Assembly: GCA_038212215.1 (NCBI GenBank)
Contig: JBBQUT010000005.1
Location: forward strand, 110,414-174,413
Direction: 5' to 3'
From: JALZAI01 sp038212215
Lineage (GTDB): Bacteria; Actinomycetota; Actinomycetes; Mycobacteriales; Jatrophihabitantaceae
Length of the DNA stretch: 64,000 nt
Below, piece after piece: positions 8,287 to 16,004 of the stretch. Made by a program: the position numbers and the translations under genes. Each line of letters opens with the position of its first letter. Position 1 is the stretch's first letter. Below the pieces are notes generated by a model. That model had not been told where the DNA came from. It ran no database searches and saw only the letters and a list, made by a program, of their open reading frames with translations.

Positions 8287-8359
8287 GCCCCCGTAGCCCA
8301 ATGGCAGAGGCAGACCCCTTAAAAGGGTTCCAGTGTCGGTTCGAGTCCGACCGGGGGTA
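8287..8359 (+). tRNA. tRNA-like gene with anticodon UAA (Leu, UUA codon), short variable arm
   Basis: A full cloverleaf can be drawn: acceptor 8287-8293 with 8352-8358, anticodon stem 8313-8317 with 8325-8329, T stem 8335-8339 with 8347-8351 and a TTCGAGT loop, discriminator A at 8359. The seven-base anticodon loop CTTAAAA gives TAA at 8320-8322, which would read the Leu codon UUA. The variable region is only 5 bases (8330-8334), whereas leucine tRNAs normally have a long arm. No CCA is encoded. The annotation as tRNA-Leu therefore rests on the anticodon only. Confidence 0.85.
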
Positions 8360-8365
8360 CGCGCG

Positions 8366-8415
8366 GCCGCTCAGCCGCTTCCGCGGCGGTAGCCGCTCAG
8401 CCGCTCTTGCGGCGG
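8366..8415. repeat. Imperfect 24-bp direct duplication at the 3' end of the DUF5302 gene
   Basis: The stretch 8366-8389 is repeated with about three changes at 8392-8415 (period 26). The second copy holds the stop and last codons of the DUF5302 gene, and the first lies just beyond its stop, next to the tRNA. It looks like a local tail duplication. Confidence 0.7.
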
Positions 8416-8606
8416 AAGGTGCGCTTGCCGCCGGCACGCTCGTGCGCGCCATGAACCTTCGAGTCGCCGTGCGCGTCGGTGCTATTCGCGTGGTGCTGGC
8501 CGCGTTTGCGTTCGAGCGCGGCGCGGAACCGGTCCTTTGTTGCGTCCGGAGCCTCGCTGGCAGGGGTGTCCTCAGCGGGTGTGTCGTCGGCATCGGTGTC
8601 GGGCAT
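8397..8606 (-). CDS. DUF5302 small protein
   Basis: A 69-residue hydrophilic actinobacterial DUF5302 protein. The conserved core is DRFRAALERKRGQHH, and the end is the family tail KRTFRRKSG. The N-terminal third is acidic and Thr/Pro/Ala-rich, the C-terminal two thirds basic. ATG 8606 is preferred to an upstream candidate at 8624 since the family begins near the acidic region. No function is known; the charge split suggests nucleic acid or ribosome contact, which is inference. Confidence 0.75.
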   Translation of the reverse strand: MPDTDADDTPAEDTPASEAPDATKDRFRAALERKRGQHHANSTDAHGDSKVHGAHERAGGKRTFRRKSG

Positions 8607-8666
8607 GGGGCCAGCCTGACACACCGGCTGACGATCGCGACTGCTGCGCGCGCAAAGCGAGCCCGA

Positions 8667-9074
8667 TCAGGCGCGCTCCAGCACCACGATCGGGATCTCG
8701 CGGTCGGTTTTGGTCTGGTATTCGTCGTAGTCCGGCCAGACCTCGGTCATGTGCCGCCACATCGCCGGTTTCTCCTGCGCCGTTGCGGTGCGAGCGCGGG
8801 CACGGAACCGCTCGCCCTTGATCTGTATCTCGACATTCGGCTCGTCCACCAGATTGAGGTACCAGTCCGGTGCTTCCGGGGCGCCGCCCTTGGACGCCAC
8901 GACCAGCTGGTCATTGCCGAAGTCGCGGTAGATGAGCGGATGGACACGCTGCTTGCCCGACTTCCGGCCGGTCGTGAAGAGCAGCAGGATCGTCGTCCCG
9001 TTGTTCCAGTCGTAGCCCTGCGCGCCGTCAGTCTCCAGGTAACGGTCAATGTGTTGCTGTCCGAAAAGGGTCAT
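8667..9074 (-). CDS. DUF385 / deazaflavin-dependent nitroreductase family protein
   Basis: A 135-residue split-barrel protein of the deazaflavin (F420)-dependent nitroreductase group. Family marks are ILLLFTTGRKSGKQRVHPL, where GRKSGK contacts the cofactor phosphate, LVVASKGGAPEAPDWYLNL, and the closing VWPDYDEYQTKTDREIPIVVLER. Members reduce quinones or nitro compounds with F420H2. This implies an F420-producing host, although no F420 biosynthesis gene lies in the window. It stands alone, divergent from lon. Confidence 0.9.
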   Translation of the reverse strand: MTLFGQQHIDRYLETDGAQGYDWNNGTTILLLFTTGRKSGKQRVHPLIYRDFGNDQLVVASKGGAPEAPDWYLNLVDEPNVEIQIKGERFRARARTATAQEKPAMWRHMTEVWPDYDEYQTKTDREIPIVVLERA

Positions 9075-9166
9075 GGCGCAAGTGTGCCCGTCCGAACCAG
9101 GCTTTGTCCCACCCCCGGTTCGCTGTGAGCGGACACTCGCTCGGGAACATTCGGCGCTGCCCCCGC

Positions 9167-9187
9167 CTTGAGCCGGTGTGACTCAAT
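9167..9187. promoter_or_regulatory. HAIR element (HspR operator) upstream of lon
   Basis: CTTGAGC, seven bases, then ACTCAAT, differing from the HAIR consensus CTTGAGT-N7-ACTCAAG only in the last base of each arm. HspR, the MerR-type heat-shock repressor of actinobacteria, binds such sites. The spacing to the lon ATG is 38 bases, a good place to block transcription. From established knowledge, lon is under HspR control in Streptomyces. Confidence 0.85.
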
Positions 9188-9225
9188 CTGGTCAGGACGA
9201 ACTCCCAGGACACGGAGACAAGGAC

Positions 9226-11556
9226 ATGACTGAACGACTTCTGCCGGCGATCAAGCTGCCGATGCTTTCCCTCAGCGACGTTGTCGTGTTGCCGGGCATG
9301 GTCGTTCCGGTCGAGCTCGACGACGCCGCCCGCGCCGCGGTCGAGGCGGCCCGCTCCAGCGCCGAGGGCCAGTTGCTCGTCGCGCCCCGCCTCGCCGACC
9401 GCTACCCCGGCTACGGCGCCATCGCGACGATCGAACAGATCGGCCGGCTGCCTGGCGGTGAAAGCGCCGCGGTGCTGCGGGCGAGCGCCCGCGCCAAGAT
9501 CGGGTCCGGGGTGACCGGGCCAGGCACAGCCCTCTGGGTCGAGGCCGAGCCCATCGATGATCCCGAACCGACCGAGCACTCCCGCGAGCAAGCCGCGGAG
9601 TACAAGCGACTCATGATCGCGATCCTGCAGCGCCGCAACGCCTGGCAGGTGATCGACACCGTGCAGCGCGTGAGCGACCCGTCGGAGCTCGCCGACATGG
9701 CTGGCTACTCGTCCTATCTCAACAACGAGCAGAAGCGTGAGCTGCTGGAAACGTCCGACGTGTCCGGGCGGCTGGATCGAGTGATCGAGTGGGCTCGCGA
9801 CCAGCTGGCCGAGCTCGAAGTATCGGAGAAGATTCGCGAGGACGTGCGCGAAGGCATGGACAAGCGCCAGCGCGAGTTCCTGCTGCGCGAGCAGCTCACT
9901 GCCATCCGTAAGGAACTCGGTGAGGACGAACCCGCGGGCGCCGACGACTACCGGGGTCGCGTCGAGGCCGCCGACCTGCCCGACAAGGTGCGTGAGGCTG
10001 CCCTGCGTGAGGTCGGCAAGCTCGAGCGAGCCTCCGACCAGAGCCCGGACGCCGGCTGGATCCGCACGTGGCTGGATACCGTGCTCGAATTGCCGTGGAA
10101 CGTGCGCACCACCGACAACGCCGACGTAACTGCGGCGCGGGCGGTGCTCGACGCCGACCACCACGGCCTGGACGACGTCAAAGACCGGATCACCGAGTAT
10201 CTAGCTGTTCGTGCTCGGCGCGCGTCCCAAGGATTGTCGGTCGTGGGTGGACGTGGCTCCGGTGCGGTGCTGGCCCTCGTCGGGCCTCCCGGCGTCGGCA
10301 AGACTTCCCTCGGCGAGTCGGTCGCCCGGGCACTGGATCGCAAGTTCGTCCGGGTTTCGCTCGGCGGGGTGCGTGACGAGGCCGAAATTCGCGGCCACCG
10401 GCGGACCTACGTGGGCGCGCTCCCCGGCCGAATCGTGCGGGCGATCAGCGACGCCGGTTCGATGAACCCGGTCGTCTTGCTGGACGAGGTCGACAAGCTC
10501 GGCGCGGACTTCCGCGGCGACCCTGCGTCCGCGCTGCTCGAGGTCCTCGACCCGGCGCAGAACCACACCTTCCGCGACCACTACCTGGAGGTCGAACTCG
10601 ACCTCTCCGACGTCGTGTTCCTGGCCACCGCGAACGTCGCTGACACCATCCCGCCGGCCCTGCTGGATCGGATGGAGGTCGTGAGCCTCGACGGTTACAC
10701 CGAGGACGACAAGGTCGTGATCGCACGGCAGCACCTGCTGCCCCGTCAGCTGTCACGCACTGCGTTGACCGATGCGGACGTCACGATCTCAGACGAGGCG
10801 GTGCGGCTGATCGCGGCGGAGTACACCCGCGAGGCCGGTGTGCGGCAGCTGGAGCGATCTCTGGCCCGCGTGCTGCGCAAGGTCGCGACGCGTCTGGCTG
10901 CGGACAGCGCGCCGATCGCCATCGGGGTCGCCGAGCTACGTGACTATCTCGGCCGGCCGCGGTTCACCCCGGAGTCGGCCGAGCGCACTGCTGTCGCCGG
11001 CGTGGCGACCGGACTGGCAGTGACGGGCACCGGTGGCGACGTGCTCTTCATCGAAGCCACCGCGATGGACGGCGACCCGGGGCTGACGCTGACGGGTCAG
11101 CTGGGCGATGTGATGAAGGAGTCGGCGCGAATCGCGCTGTCCTACCTTCGTTCGCACGGCGCGTCCAGCGGAATCGACACCGCGGCGCTGAACCGGGCTG
11201 TGCACCTGCACGTGCCCGCTGGCGCCGTTCCGAAGGACGGGCCGTCGGCCGGGGTCACCATGGTGACCGCGCTGGCCTCGCTCGCGACCGGACGGCCAGT
11301 GCGCGCGGACGTGGGCATGACCGGTGAGGTAACTCTGAACGGGCGGGTGCTGCCGATCGGCGGGGTGAAGCAGAAGTTGCTCGCGGCGCAACGCGCCGGC
11401 CTGAAAACCGTGTTCATCCCGCAGCGCAACGAGCCCGATCTCGACGATGTGCCCGCCGAGGTGCTTGCGGCGCTCGACGTGCGGCCGGTCGCCGATGTGG
11501 GCGACATCCTCGGCTACGCGCTGGAGGATGTCGTGGCAGTAGCCGCCGCAGCCTGA
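9226..11556 (+). CDS. lon: ATP-dependent Lon protease
   Basis: Homohexameric AAA+ serine protease that degrades damaged and regulatory proteins in the cytosol. An N-terminal substrate-binding domain (LPMLSLSDVVVLPGM) and coiled region lead to the AAA+ module with Walker A GPPGVGKTSLGES and Walker B PVVLLDEVDKL. The protease domain has the Ser-Lys dyad: Ser in KDGPSAGVTMVTAL and Lys in GGVKQKLLAAQRAG. Length is 776 residues. ATG 9226 is chosen, with GGAGA nearby, over GTG 9178, because the HAIR operator would lie across the latter. The hairpin at 11574-11613 follows. Confidence 0.97.
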   Translation: MTERLLPAIKLPMLSLSDVVVLPGMVVPVELDDAARAAVEAARSSAEGQLLVAPRLADRYPGYGAIATIEQIGRLPGGESAAVLRASARAKIGSGVTGPGTALWVEAEPIDDPEPTEHSREQAAEYKRLMIAILQRRNAWQVIDTVQRVSDPSELADMAGYSSYLNNEQKRELLETSDVSGRLDRVIEWARDQLAELEVSEKIREDVREGMDKRQREFLLREQLTAIRKELGEDEPAGADDYRGRVEAADLPDKVREAALREVGKLERASDQSPDAGWIRTWLDTVLELPWNVRTTDNADVTAARAVLDADHHGLDDVKDRITEYLAVRARRASQGLSVVGGRGSGAVLALVGPPGVGKTSLGESVARALDRKFVRVSLGGVRDEAEIRGHRRTYVGALPGRIVRAISDAGSMNPVVLLDEVDKLGADFRGDPASALLEVLDPAQNHTFRDHYLEVELDLSDVVFLATANVADTIPPALLDRMEVVSLDGYTEDDKVVIARQHLLPRQLSRTALTDADVTISDEAVRLIAAEYTREAGVRQLERSLARVLRKVATRLAADSAPIAIGVAELRDYLGRPRFTPESAERTAVAGVATGLAVTGTGGDVLFIEATAMDGDPGLTLTGQLGDVMKESARIALSYLRSHGASSGIDTAALNRAVHLHVPAGAVPKDGPSAGVTMVTALASLATGRPVRADVGMTGEVTLNGRVLPIGGVKQKLLAAQRAGLKTVFIPQRNEPDLDDVPAEVLAALDVRPVADVGDILGYALEDVVAVAAAA

Positions 11557-11573
11557 CACGGATGGGTGCGCTC

Positions 11574-11613
11574 GCGAGCCGAGTGGCGCAGACCTTTGCG
11601 CGACTCGGCTCGC
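11574..11613. terminator. Strong hairpin between convergent lon and pirin genes
   Basis: Perfect 11-bp inverted repeat GCGAGCCGAGT (11574-11584) and ACTCGGCTCGC (11603-11613). After a G-G mismatch an inner 5-bp stem (GCGCA/TGCGC) closes on a 6-base loop. It lies 17 bases after the lon stop and 4 bases before the pirin stop, so it probably ends both transcripts. No T run follows, as is usual in high-GC actinobacteria. Confidence 0.75.
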
Positions 11614-11617
11614 ACGG

Positions 11618-12574
11618 CTACCGGACGGCTCCGCCAGCCTTGAGCGTGCCGGGTGGTAACGGCGGAGCAGCGAGGCGGGTGCCAGCGCCCGCTACCGCAC
11701 CGAACCGTTCGCTTGCGGTCCACTGCGTGCGGGCGTGCACGATCTCCTCGTTCGAGCGGGCCACGAAGTTCCACCACATGACGATCTGCTCGGCGAACGG
11801 TTCGCCGCCGAGCAACAGCACCTGGGCGCCGTCACTGGACCGTAGCGCGAGATCGCGGCGCGCCGTGCCCAGGTAGAGCAAGGCGCCTGGCCGCAACTCG
11901 ACGCCATCGACGTCGACACTGCCGCTGAGCGCCAGCAATGCGTGTTCGAAATCGGGCTCGAGCGGCACGAGCGCCTCAGCACCTCGTCCGAGGGCAAGCG
12001 ATGCGCCAATTGTTGGGGAGTGCACGGTGCCCGCCGAGCTCGATCCAGCCATCGTGCCGAGGATCACCGTGAGAGTCAGACCCGCAGCGGTGAGGACGGG
12101 GAGATCGCGGTGATGTTCCCAGCTCGGAGCGGTGTCGCGCGCCGGCGACGGCAGCGCCACCCACAGTTGCACCCCATGCAGAAAGCTCGTGTGCGGGTCG
12201 GGGGAATGCTCGGCGTGCGCGATCGCGTGCCCGGCGCTCATCAGGCCCAGCTCGCCCGGCCGGATCACCGCGGAGTTGCCCAGGCTGTCGCAGTGGTGCA
12301 CCTCGCCCGCGAGTAGCCAGCTGACTGTCTGCAGGCCCATGTGCGGATGCGGGGGCACGCGCATGCCTGGCTGCTGCGCGACATCATCGGGTCCGTAGTG
12401 GTCGACGAAGCACCACGGGCCAACCAGACGGCGTCCAAGATTGGGTAGCAGGCGGCGAACAGTCGTGCCCGCGCCGAGCGCGACCTCGCGCCCCTGGAAG
12501 ACCTCTCGGACCGGATGCGTTGCGGTGGCCGCCGTGCAATGCGCCAGACTGGGTGCCCGGTCCAGATTGCTCAT
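11618..12574 (-). CDS. Pirin family protein (bicupin)
   Basis: A 318-residue cupin-fold pirin. The N-terminal cupin carries the metal ligands in the PHPHMGLQTVSWLL segment and, further on, HAIAHAEHSP; GPWCFVDHYGP is the typical pirin opening. The C-terminal cupin (ALLALSGSVDVDGVELRPG) is complete. Pirins are iron-binding; some are quercetinases and others act in redox regulation, so the role here is open. ATG 12574 has AGGAC just upstream. The leader of the gene is a degenerate copy of the repeat described at 13512, with codons for ANERSEDG running in frame into the start. Confidence 0.9.
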   Translation of the reverse strand: MSNLDRAPSLAHCTAATATHPVREVFQGREVALGAGTTVRRLLPNLGRRLVGPWCFVDHYGPDDVAQQPGMRVPPHPHMGLQTVSWLLAGEVHHCDSLGNSAVIRPGELGLMSAGHAIAHAEHSPDPHTSFLHGVQLWVALPSPARDTAPSWEHHRDLPVLTAAGLTLTVILGTMAGSSSAGTVHSPTIGASLALGRGAEALVPLEPDFEHALLALSGSVDVDGVELRPGALLYLGTARRDLALRSSDGAQVLLLGGEPFAEQIVMWWNFVARSNEEIVHARTQWTASERFGAVAGAGTRLAAPPLPPGTLKAGGAVR

Positions 12575-12645
12575 CCCGTCCTCGCTTCGCTCGTTCGCGC
12601 GTGCGAGACGGTATGACGCTCGTTCGCTCGGCAAGCCTCGCTCGT
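12575..12645 (-). repeat. Degenerate copy of the leader mini-ORF repeat before pirin
   Basis: Read on the minus strand, this stretch has the building blocks of the repeat: GAGCGAGGCTTGC, GAGCGAACGAG and AACGAGCGAAGCGAGG, in the same order as in the copy before the PfkB kinase, and it ends at the pirin ATG. The intact reading frame and the GTGA overlap are lost; the frame runs into the gene. Confidence 0.55.
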
Positions 12646-12679
12646 GCAACCAACGATAATATCGCCAAGGGAGCTGTGC

Positions 12680-13486
12680 ATGGTCGATCCACTTCCCATC
12701 CTGCGTGACCGTGACGGATCGGTCGAAACGTGGACGCTGAACCGCCCCGACACCCGCAATGCGATTTCCGACGTGGACATTGTCGACGCGTTCGAGGGCC
12801 TCGTCGACGCGGCGAATAGTGACAGCGCTGTGCACGCCGTGATCCTTACCGGCGCGGGCGCCGCGTTCTCCTCCGGCGGGAACATCAAACACATGCGCGA
12901 TCGCGCCGGGATGTTCGCCGGCACGCCCGCTGACATCCGGCAGGGTTATCGGCACGGCATCCAGCGCATCCCGCGGGCGATGGCCCGGCTCGAAGTGCCC
13001 GCGATCGCCGCGGTTAACGGTCCCGCGATCGGGGCAGGCTGCGACCTGACGCTGATGTGCGACATTCGCATCGCCGCCGATACGGCCAGCTTCGCGGAGA
13101 GCTTCGTCAAGGTGGGACTCATCCCCGGCGACGGTGGCGCCTGGTTGCTGCCGCGCGCGATCGGGATGTCGCGAGCCAGCGAGATGGCGCTGACCGGCGA
13201 CCCGATCGACGCGGCCACCGCCTTGGAGTGGGGTCTCGTGTCGCGTGTGGTGCCGGGCGCGGAGCTGCTGGCCGAGGCGCGTTTTCTCGCTGCGCGGATC
13301 GCCGCAAACCCGGCGCACGTCCTGCGCATGACGAAGTCACTGCTGCGGCAGGGTCAGCATCAGTCACTGGACGCCTTGTTGGAGCTGTCTGCGGCGATGC
13401 AGGCGATCGCGCATCACACGGGCGATCACCACGAAGCGGTCACCGCCATGCTCGAGCGCCGGCCGCCGGAATTCACCGGCTCCTGA
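12680..13486 (+). CDS. Enoyl-CoA hydratase/isomerase family protein
   Basis: Crotonase-fold protein of 268 residues acting on acyl-CoA substrates, as in beta-oxidation or degradation of branched or aromatic acids. The oxyanion-hole segments are GAGAAFSSGGNIKHM and AVNGPAIGAGCDL. The catalytic Glu positions lie in the region VKVGLIPGDGGAWLLPRAIG, where an acidic Asp (GDGG) takes the usual second place, so hydratase versus isomerase activity is unresolved. ATG 12680 has AAGGGAG 6 bases upstream. It is divergent from pirin. Confidence 0.9.
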   Translation: MVDPLPILRDRDGSVETWTLNRPDTRNAISDVDIVDAFEGLVDAANSDSAVHAVILTGAGAAFSSGGNIKHMRDRAGMFAGTPADIRQGYRHGIQRIPRAMARLEVPAIAAVNGPAIGAGCDLTLMCDIRIAADTASFAESFVKVGLIPGDGGAWLLPRAIGMSRASEMALTGDPIDAATALEWGLVSRVVPGAELLAEARFLAARIAANPAHVLRMTKSLLRQGQHQSLDALLELSAAMQAIAHHTGDHHEAVTAMLERRPPEFTGS

Positions 13487-13511
13487 TCGGCGGCCTGTCA
13501 TGATGTCGTGC

Positions 13512-13586
13512 GTGAGCGAAGCTTGCGAGCGAACAGATGTCACGGGGCTTGGCCGCCCGAACGAGCGCAGCGAGCGTAGGGCGTGA
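13512..13586 (+). repeat. 75-nt leader mini-ORF repeat before the PfkB kinase gene
   Basis: An exact 25-codon frame, GTGAGC to TGA, encoding VSEACERTDVTGLGRPNERS and a short basic end. Its TGA (13584-13586) overlaps the kinase GTG (13583-13585) as GTGA. Copies of the same length and layout occur at 15637-15711, 15708-15782 and 19155-19229 on the minus strand. Compared with the sigma-factor copies, five of the first 13 codons differ synonymously and two conservatively (E/D, D/N), which suggests that the peptide itself may be kept. Confidence 0.8.
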
Positions 13587-14557
13587 GGATCGTCTGCACC
13601 GTCGTCGGCGAGGCGCTCGTCGACATGGTCGAATCGGCCCAAGCGCCCGGCACGTTCGCTGCCCATGCCGGTGGCAGCCCGTACAACGTCGCGCTCACGT
13701 TGGGCCGCCTCGGCCGGCCGGTGTCGCTCGTCGCCCGTACCGGACGCGACACTTTCGGCCGCATGCTCGAGGACAAGGCCCGCGCGAGCCACGTCGGGTT
13801 TGAGCGATGGCAGATCGTCGACGAGCCGACCACGCTCGCTGTCGCAAGCCTGGACGCTGCCGGTCGGGCGCAGTACAACTTCTACCTCGACGGCACCGCC
13901 GGGCTCGGTTGGGACGACAGTCTGGTCGACCTGCTGCCGACCGGTGGCATCCTGCACCTCGGCTCACTGGCCAGCTGGCGCCCGCCGTCGGGGGCGGTGC
14001 TGCAGGCGCTCCAGCGGCGGACCTACGAAGCGGGCGACACGCTGGTGAGCTACGACCCGAACGTCCGTCCGGCATTGATCGCCGACGAATGGGCGGTGCG
14101 CGCGAGCATCGAACGCTGCATCGGGTCCGCGCATCTGATCAAGGCCAGTGACGAGGACATCGAATTTCTGTACCCGGACGACGCCGTGCCATCGGTTGCG
14201 GCGCGCTGGTGCGAACTCGGCGCTGCGCTCGTGATCGTGACGCTGGGAGCGGGCGGTGCGATCGCCTTCGGCCCGTCCGGCGAGTTCACCCGCCGTCCCG
14301 GCCTGCCGATCACCGTCGCCGATACCGTCGGCGCCGGCGACTCCTTCGCCGGCGGCTTGCTCGATGCACTCGCGGCTGCGGATCTCTCGACGCCGGGAGC
14401 GCTGCGGGACGCGGTGCGCGCCGCTGACCCCCGCATCGCCGACGCGCTCGTCCAGGCGATCGTGGTGTCCGCCATCACCTGCGAGCGCCACGGCGCGAAT
14501 CCGCCCACGCGCGCCGAACTCGAGCAGCGGCTGCAGCTCATGAAGCCTCCAGGCTGA
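13583..14557 (+). CDS. PfkB family carbohydrate kinase (fructokinase-like)
   Basis: Ribokinase/PfkB-fold sugar kinase of 324 residues, phosphorylating a sugar with ATP. The N-terminal sugar-binding signature is HAGGSPYNVALTLGRLG and the ATP/anion-hole signature with the catalytic Asp is ADTVGAGDSFAGGLLDAL. The opening GEALVDMV is typical for bacterial fructokinases, but the sugar cannot be fixed. GTG 13583 overlaps the leader repeat's stop as GTGA. The gene converges on and overlaps the alkyltransferase gene by 20 bases. Confidence 0.9.
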   Translation: MRIVCTVVGEALVDMVESAQAPGTFAAHAGGSPYNVALTLGRLGRPVSLVARTGRDTFGRMLEDKARASHVGFERWQIVDEPTTLAVASLDAAGRAQYNFYLDGTAGLGWDDSLVDLLPTGGILHLGSLASWRPPSGAVLQALQRRTYEAGDTLVSYDPNVRPALIADEWAVRASIERCIGSAHLIKASDEDIEFLYPDDAVPSVAARWCELGAALVIVTLGAGGAIAFGPSGEFTRRPGLPITVADTVGAGDSFAGGLLDALAAADLSTPGALRDAVRAADPRIADALVQAIVVSAITCERHGANPPTRAELEQRLQLMKPPG

Positions 14558-15122
14558 GCAGCAGCCGCTTCGCCTCAACCCCCCCGGCGTACTGGCCGGG
14601 TGCGCCGTCCGACCGGACCACGCGGTGGCAGGGGAGCACGATCGGCACCGGATTCAATGCGCACGCGGTGCCGACCGCCCGCACAGCGCGCGGACTGCCG
14701 ACTGCGGCTGCCACCTCGCCGTAGCTCTGCGTGTGCCCGTAGCCGATCCGCTGCAGCTGGGCAACTACGTCGCGGCGGAAGCCGTGCACTAGGCGCAGGT
14801 CGAGCGCGAGGTCGAACAATCGGCGCGTCCCGGAGAAATACTCTTCTAGCTGGCGGACGACGGGGTCGAGCCGCTTGGGTGCGTGCAGTATCCGCGGGCC
14901 GAGCTGCGCTGCCAGCGCCGCCAACGCCGACTCCTGTCCAAGCCCTGCGAACGCGACACGGACCAGACCCGTCGGGGTGGCGGCGAGGAGCAGGCTGCCG
15001 ACGGGGGAGTCGAGGCTGCGATAGGCGACATCGAGCAGCCCGTCGCGTTCGGCGGCCGCAACGAGGCGGGCGTGTAACACGGCAAGATCTGCCGCGGCTA
15101 TCTCAGGCAGCGGGTTGATCAT
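14538..15122 (-). CDS. ogt: Methylated-DNA-[protein]-cysteine S-methyltransferase
   Basis: Suicide repair protein that takes the alkyl group from O6-alkylguanine onto its own Cys. The active site VLPCHRVVRSDG is intact, preceded by the helix-turn-helix region GYGHTQSYGEVAAAVG and the Asn hinge CALNPVPI. The N-terminal domain (SPVGSLLLAATPTGL) is present; length is 194 residues. ATG 15122 overlaps the sigma factor stop as ATGA, so the repair protein is translationally coupled to an ECF sigma factor. Confidence 0.93.
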   Translation of the reverse strand: MINPLPEIAAADLAVLHARLVAAAERDGLLDVAYRSLDSPVGSLLLAATPTGLVRVAFAGLGQESALAALAAQLGPRILHAPKRLDPVVRQLEEYFSGTRRLFDLALDLRLVHGFRRDVVAQLQRIGYGHTQSYGEVAAAVGSPRAVRAVGTACALNPVPIVLPCHRVVRSDGAPGQYAGGVEAKRLLLSLEAS

Positions 15123-15640
15123 GGCTGGGCTCCGATCAGGGTTGGGTAGCGTCGGCGCAGCGTGGCGATCCCATCGGACGCGGCGCGGCGCGCGGCGTCG
15201 GTGCTGCTGCCGGTGATGGCGGCGATTTCGCGATAGGGCAGGCCGGCCAGATAGTGGTAGGCGACGGCGGTGCGTTGCCGGTCCGCGAGCTCGGCCAGCG
15301 CGTCCCACAGATCGCTGTCGCGGGCGTCGGCGGTCGACGCGGCGTCGCGCACCAGGAGGCCGGCGACGAGTTTGGCCCGGCGCGCGGCGCTGCGGGTGAG
15401 GTCGATGGCCTTGCGGTGGGCGATCGTCACCAGCCAGGCTTCGACGTTCGCGTCCGCCGCAAGATTCGGGTACGCCTTCAAGGCAGCGAGGAACGTCTCC
15501 GACCAGGCGTCATCGGCGTCGATCGGACCGACGACGGCACGGCACACTCGCAGCACCGTCGCGCCGTAGCGCGCGACGACCGACTCGAAGGGCGGCTGCT
15601 GGTTGCCCGTCACATTGGTTCGTTCGCAAGCGTCGCTCAC
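15119..15640 (-). CDS. ECF-type RNA polymerase sigma factor with repeat-derived N-terminus
   Basis: Sigma-70 family factor of 173 residues from GTG 15640. Region 2 covers FESVVARYGATVLRVCRAVVG through EAWLVTIAHRKAIDLTRS, and region 4 is LADRQRTAVAYHYLAGLPYR and EIAAITGSSTDAARRAASDG. The first 12 residues (VSDACERTNVTG) come from a copy of the leader repeat that runs in frame into the gene; a second GTG at 15613 would give a start without it. No anti-sigma gene is adjacent. The coupled ogt gene suggests a role in the response to alkylation or DNA damage, which is inference. Confidence 0.85.
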   Translation of the reverse strand: MSDACERTNVTGNQQPPFESVVARYGATVLRVCRAVVGPIDADDAWSETFLAALKAYPNLAADANVEAWLVTIAHRKAIDLTRSAARRAKLVAGLLVRDAASTADARDSDLWDALAELADRQRTAVAYHYLAGLPYREIAAITGSSTDAARRAASDGIATLRRRYPTLIGAQP

Positions 15641-15711
15641 ATCGCCACCTCGCTGCGCTCGGCGGCGCTGGCCAAGCCCGTCACATTGGTTCGTTCGCAA
15701 GCGTCGCTCAC
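15637..15711 (-). repeat. 75-nt leader mini-ORF repeat, tandem copy 2 before the sigma factor gene
   Basis: Minus-strand frame GTG 15711 to TGA 15637, encoding VSDACERTNVTGLASAAERS and ending EVAM. Its TGA overlaps the sigma gene's GTG 15640 as GTGA. The distance to the copy upstream and to the partial copy within the sigma gene is 71 bp in both cases. Confidence 0.85.
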
Positions 15712-15782
15712 ATCGCCACCTCGCTGCGCTCGGCGGCGCGGGCCAAGCCCGTCACATTGGTTCGTTCGCAAGCGTCTCTCAC
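15708..15782 (-). repeat. 75-nt leader mini-ORF repeat, tandem copy 1 before the sigma factor gene
   Basis: Minus-strand frame GTG 15782 to TGA 15708, encoding VRDACERTNVTGLARAAERS and ending EVAM. Its TGA overlaps the GTG of the next copy as GTGA. Together with copy 2 and the fused third copy it makes a head-to-tail array of 71-bp period leading into the sigma factor gene. No clear ribosome binding site precedes it. Confidence 0.85.
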
Positions 15783-16004
15783 ATCGGGTAGACGTCCGGG
15801 GGCGGCGAAACGTGAGGTGGATCGCGCACACTGCTGACGCTCGTTCGCCGCACCCGTGATGTGCGCAGAGTGAAGCGTTTTGCCCTGAGAGTGGCGAATT
15901 CTGCACCCCGCGGTACGGATCGCACCCCTTCTGAAGCACCGTTTGCAGGGAACTAGCGCACACTGAGAGACGTTGAAAAAGTGGTTGCGTCCGATGTCTG
16001 AAGT

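Noticed and set aside
7905..9128. Plus-strand open frame of 407 codons across the tRNA
   Set aside because: It runs through the tRNA and antisense to three genes with family signatures on the minus strand.
9178..9225. Upstream GTG start for lon
   Set aside because: The HAIR operator at 9167-9187 lies across it, and ATG 9226 gives the normal N-terminus.
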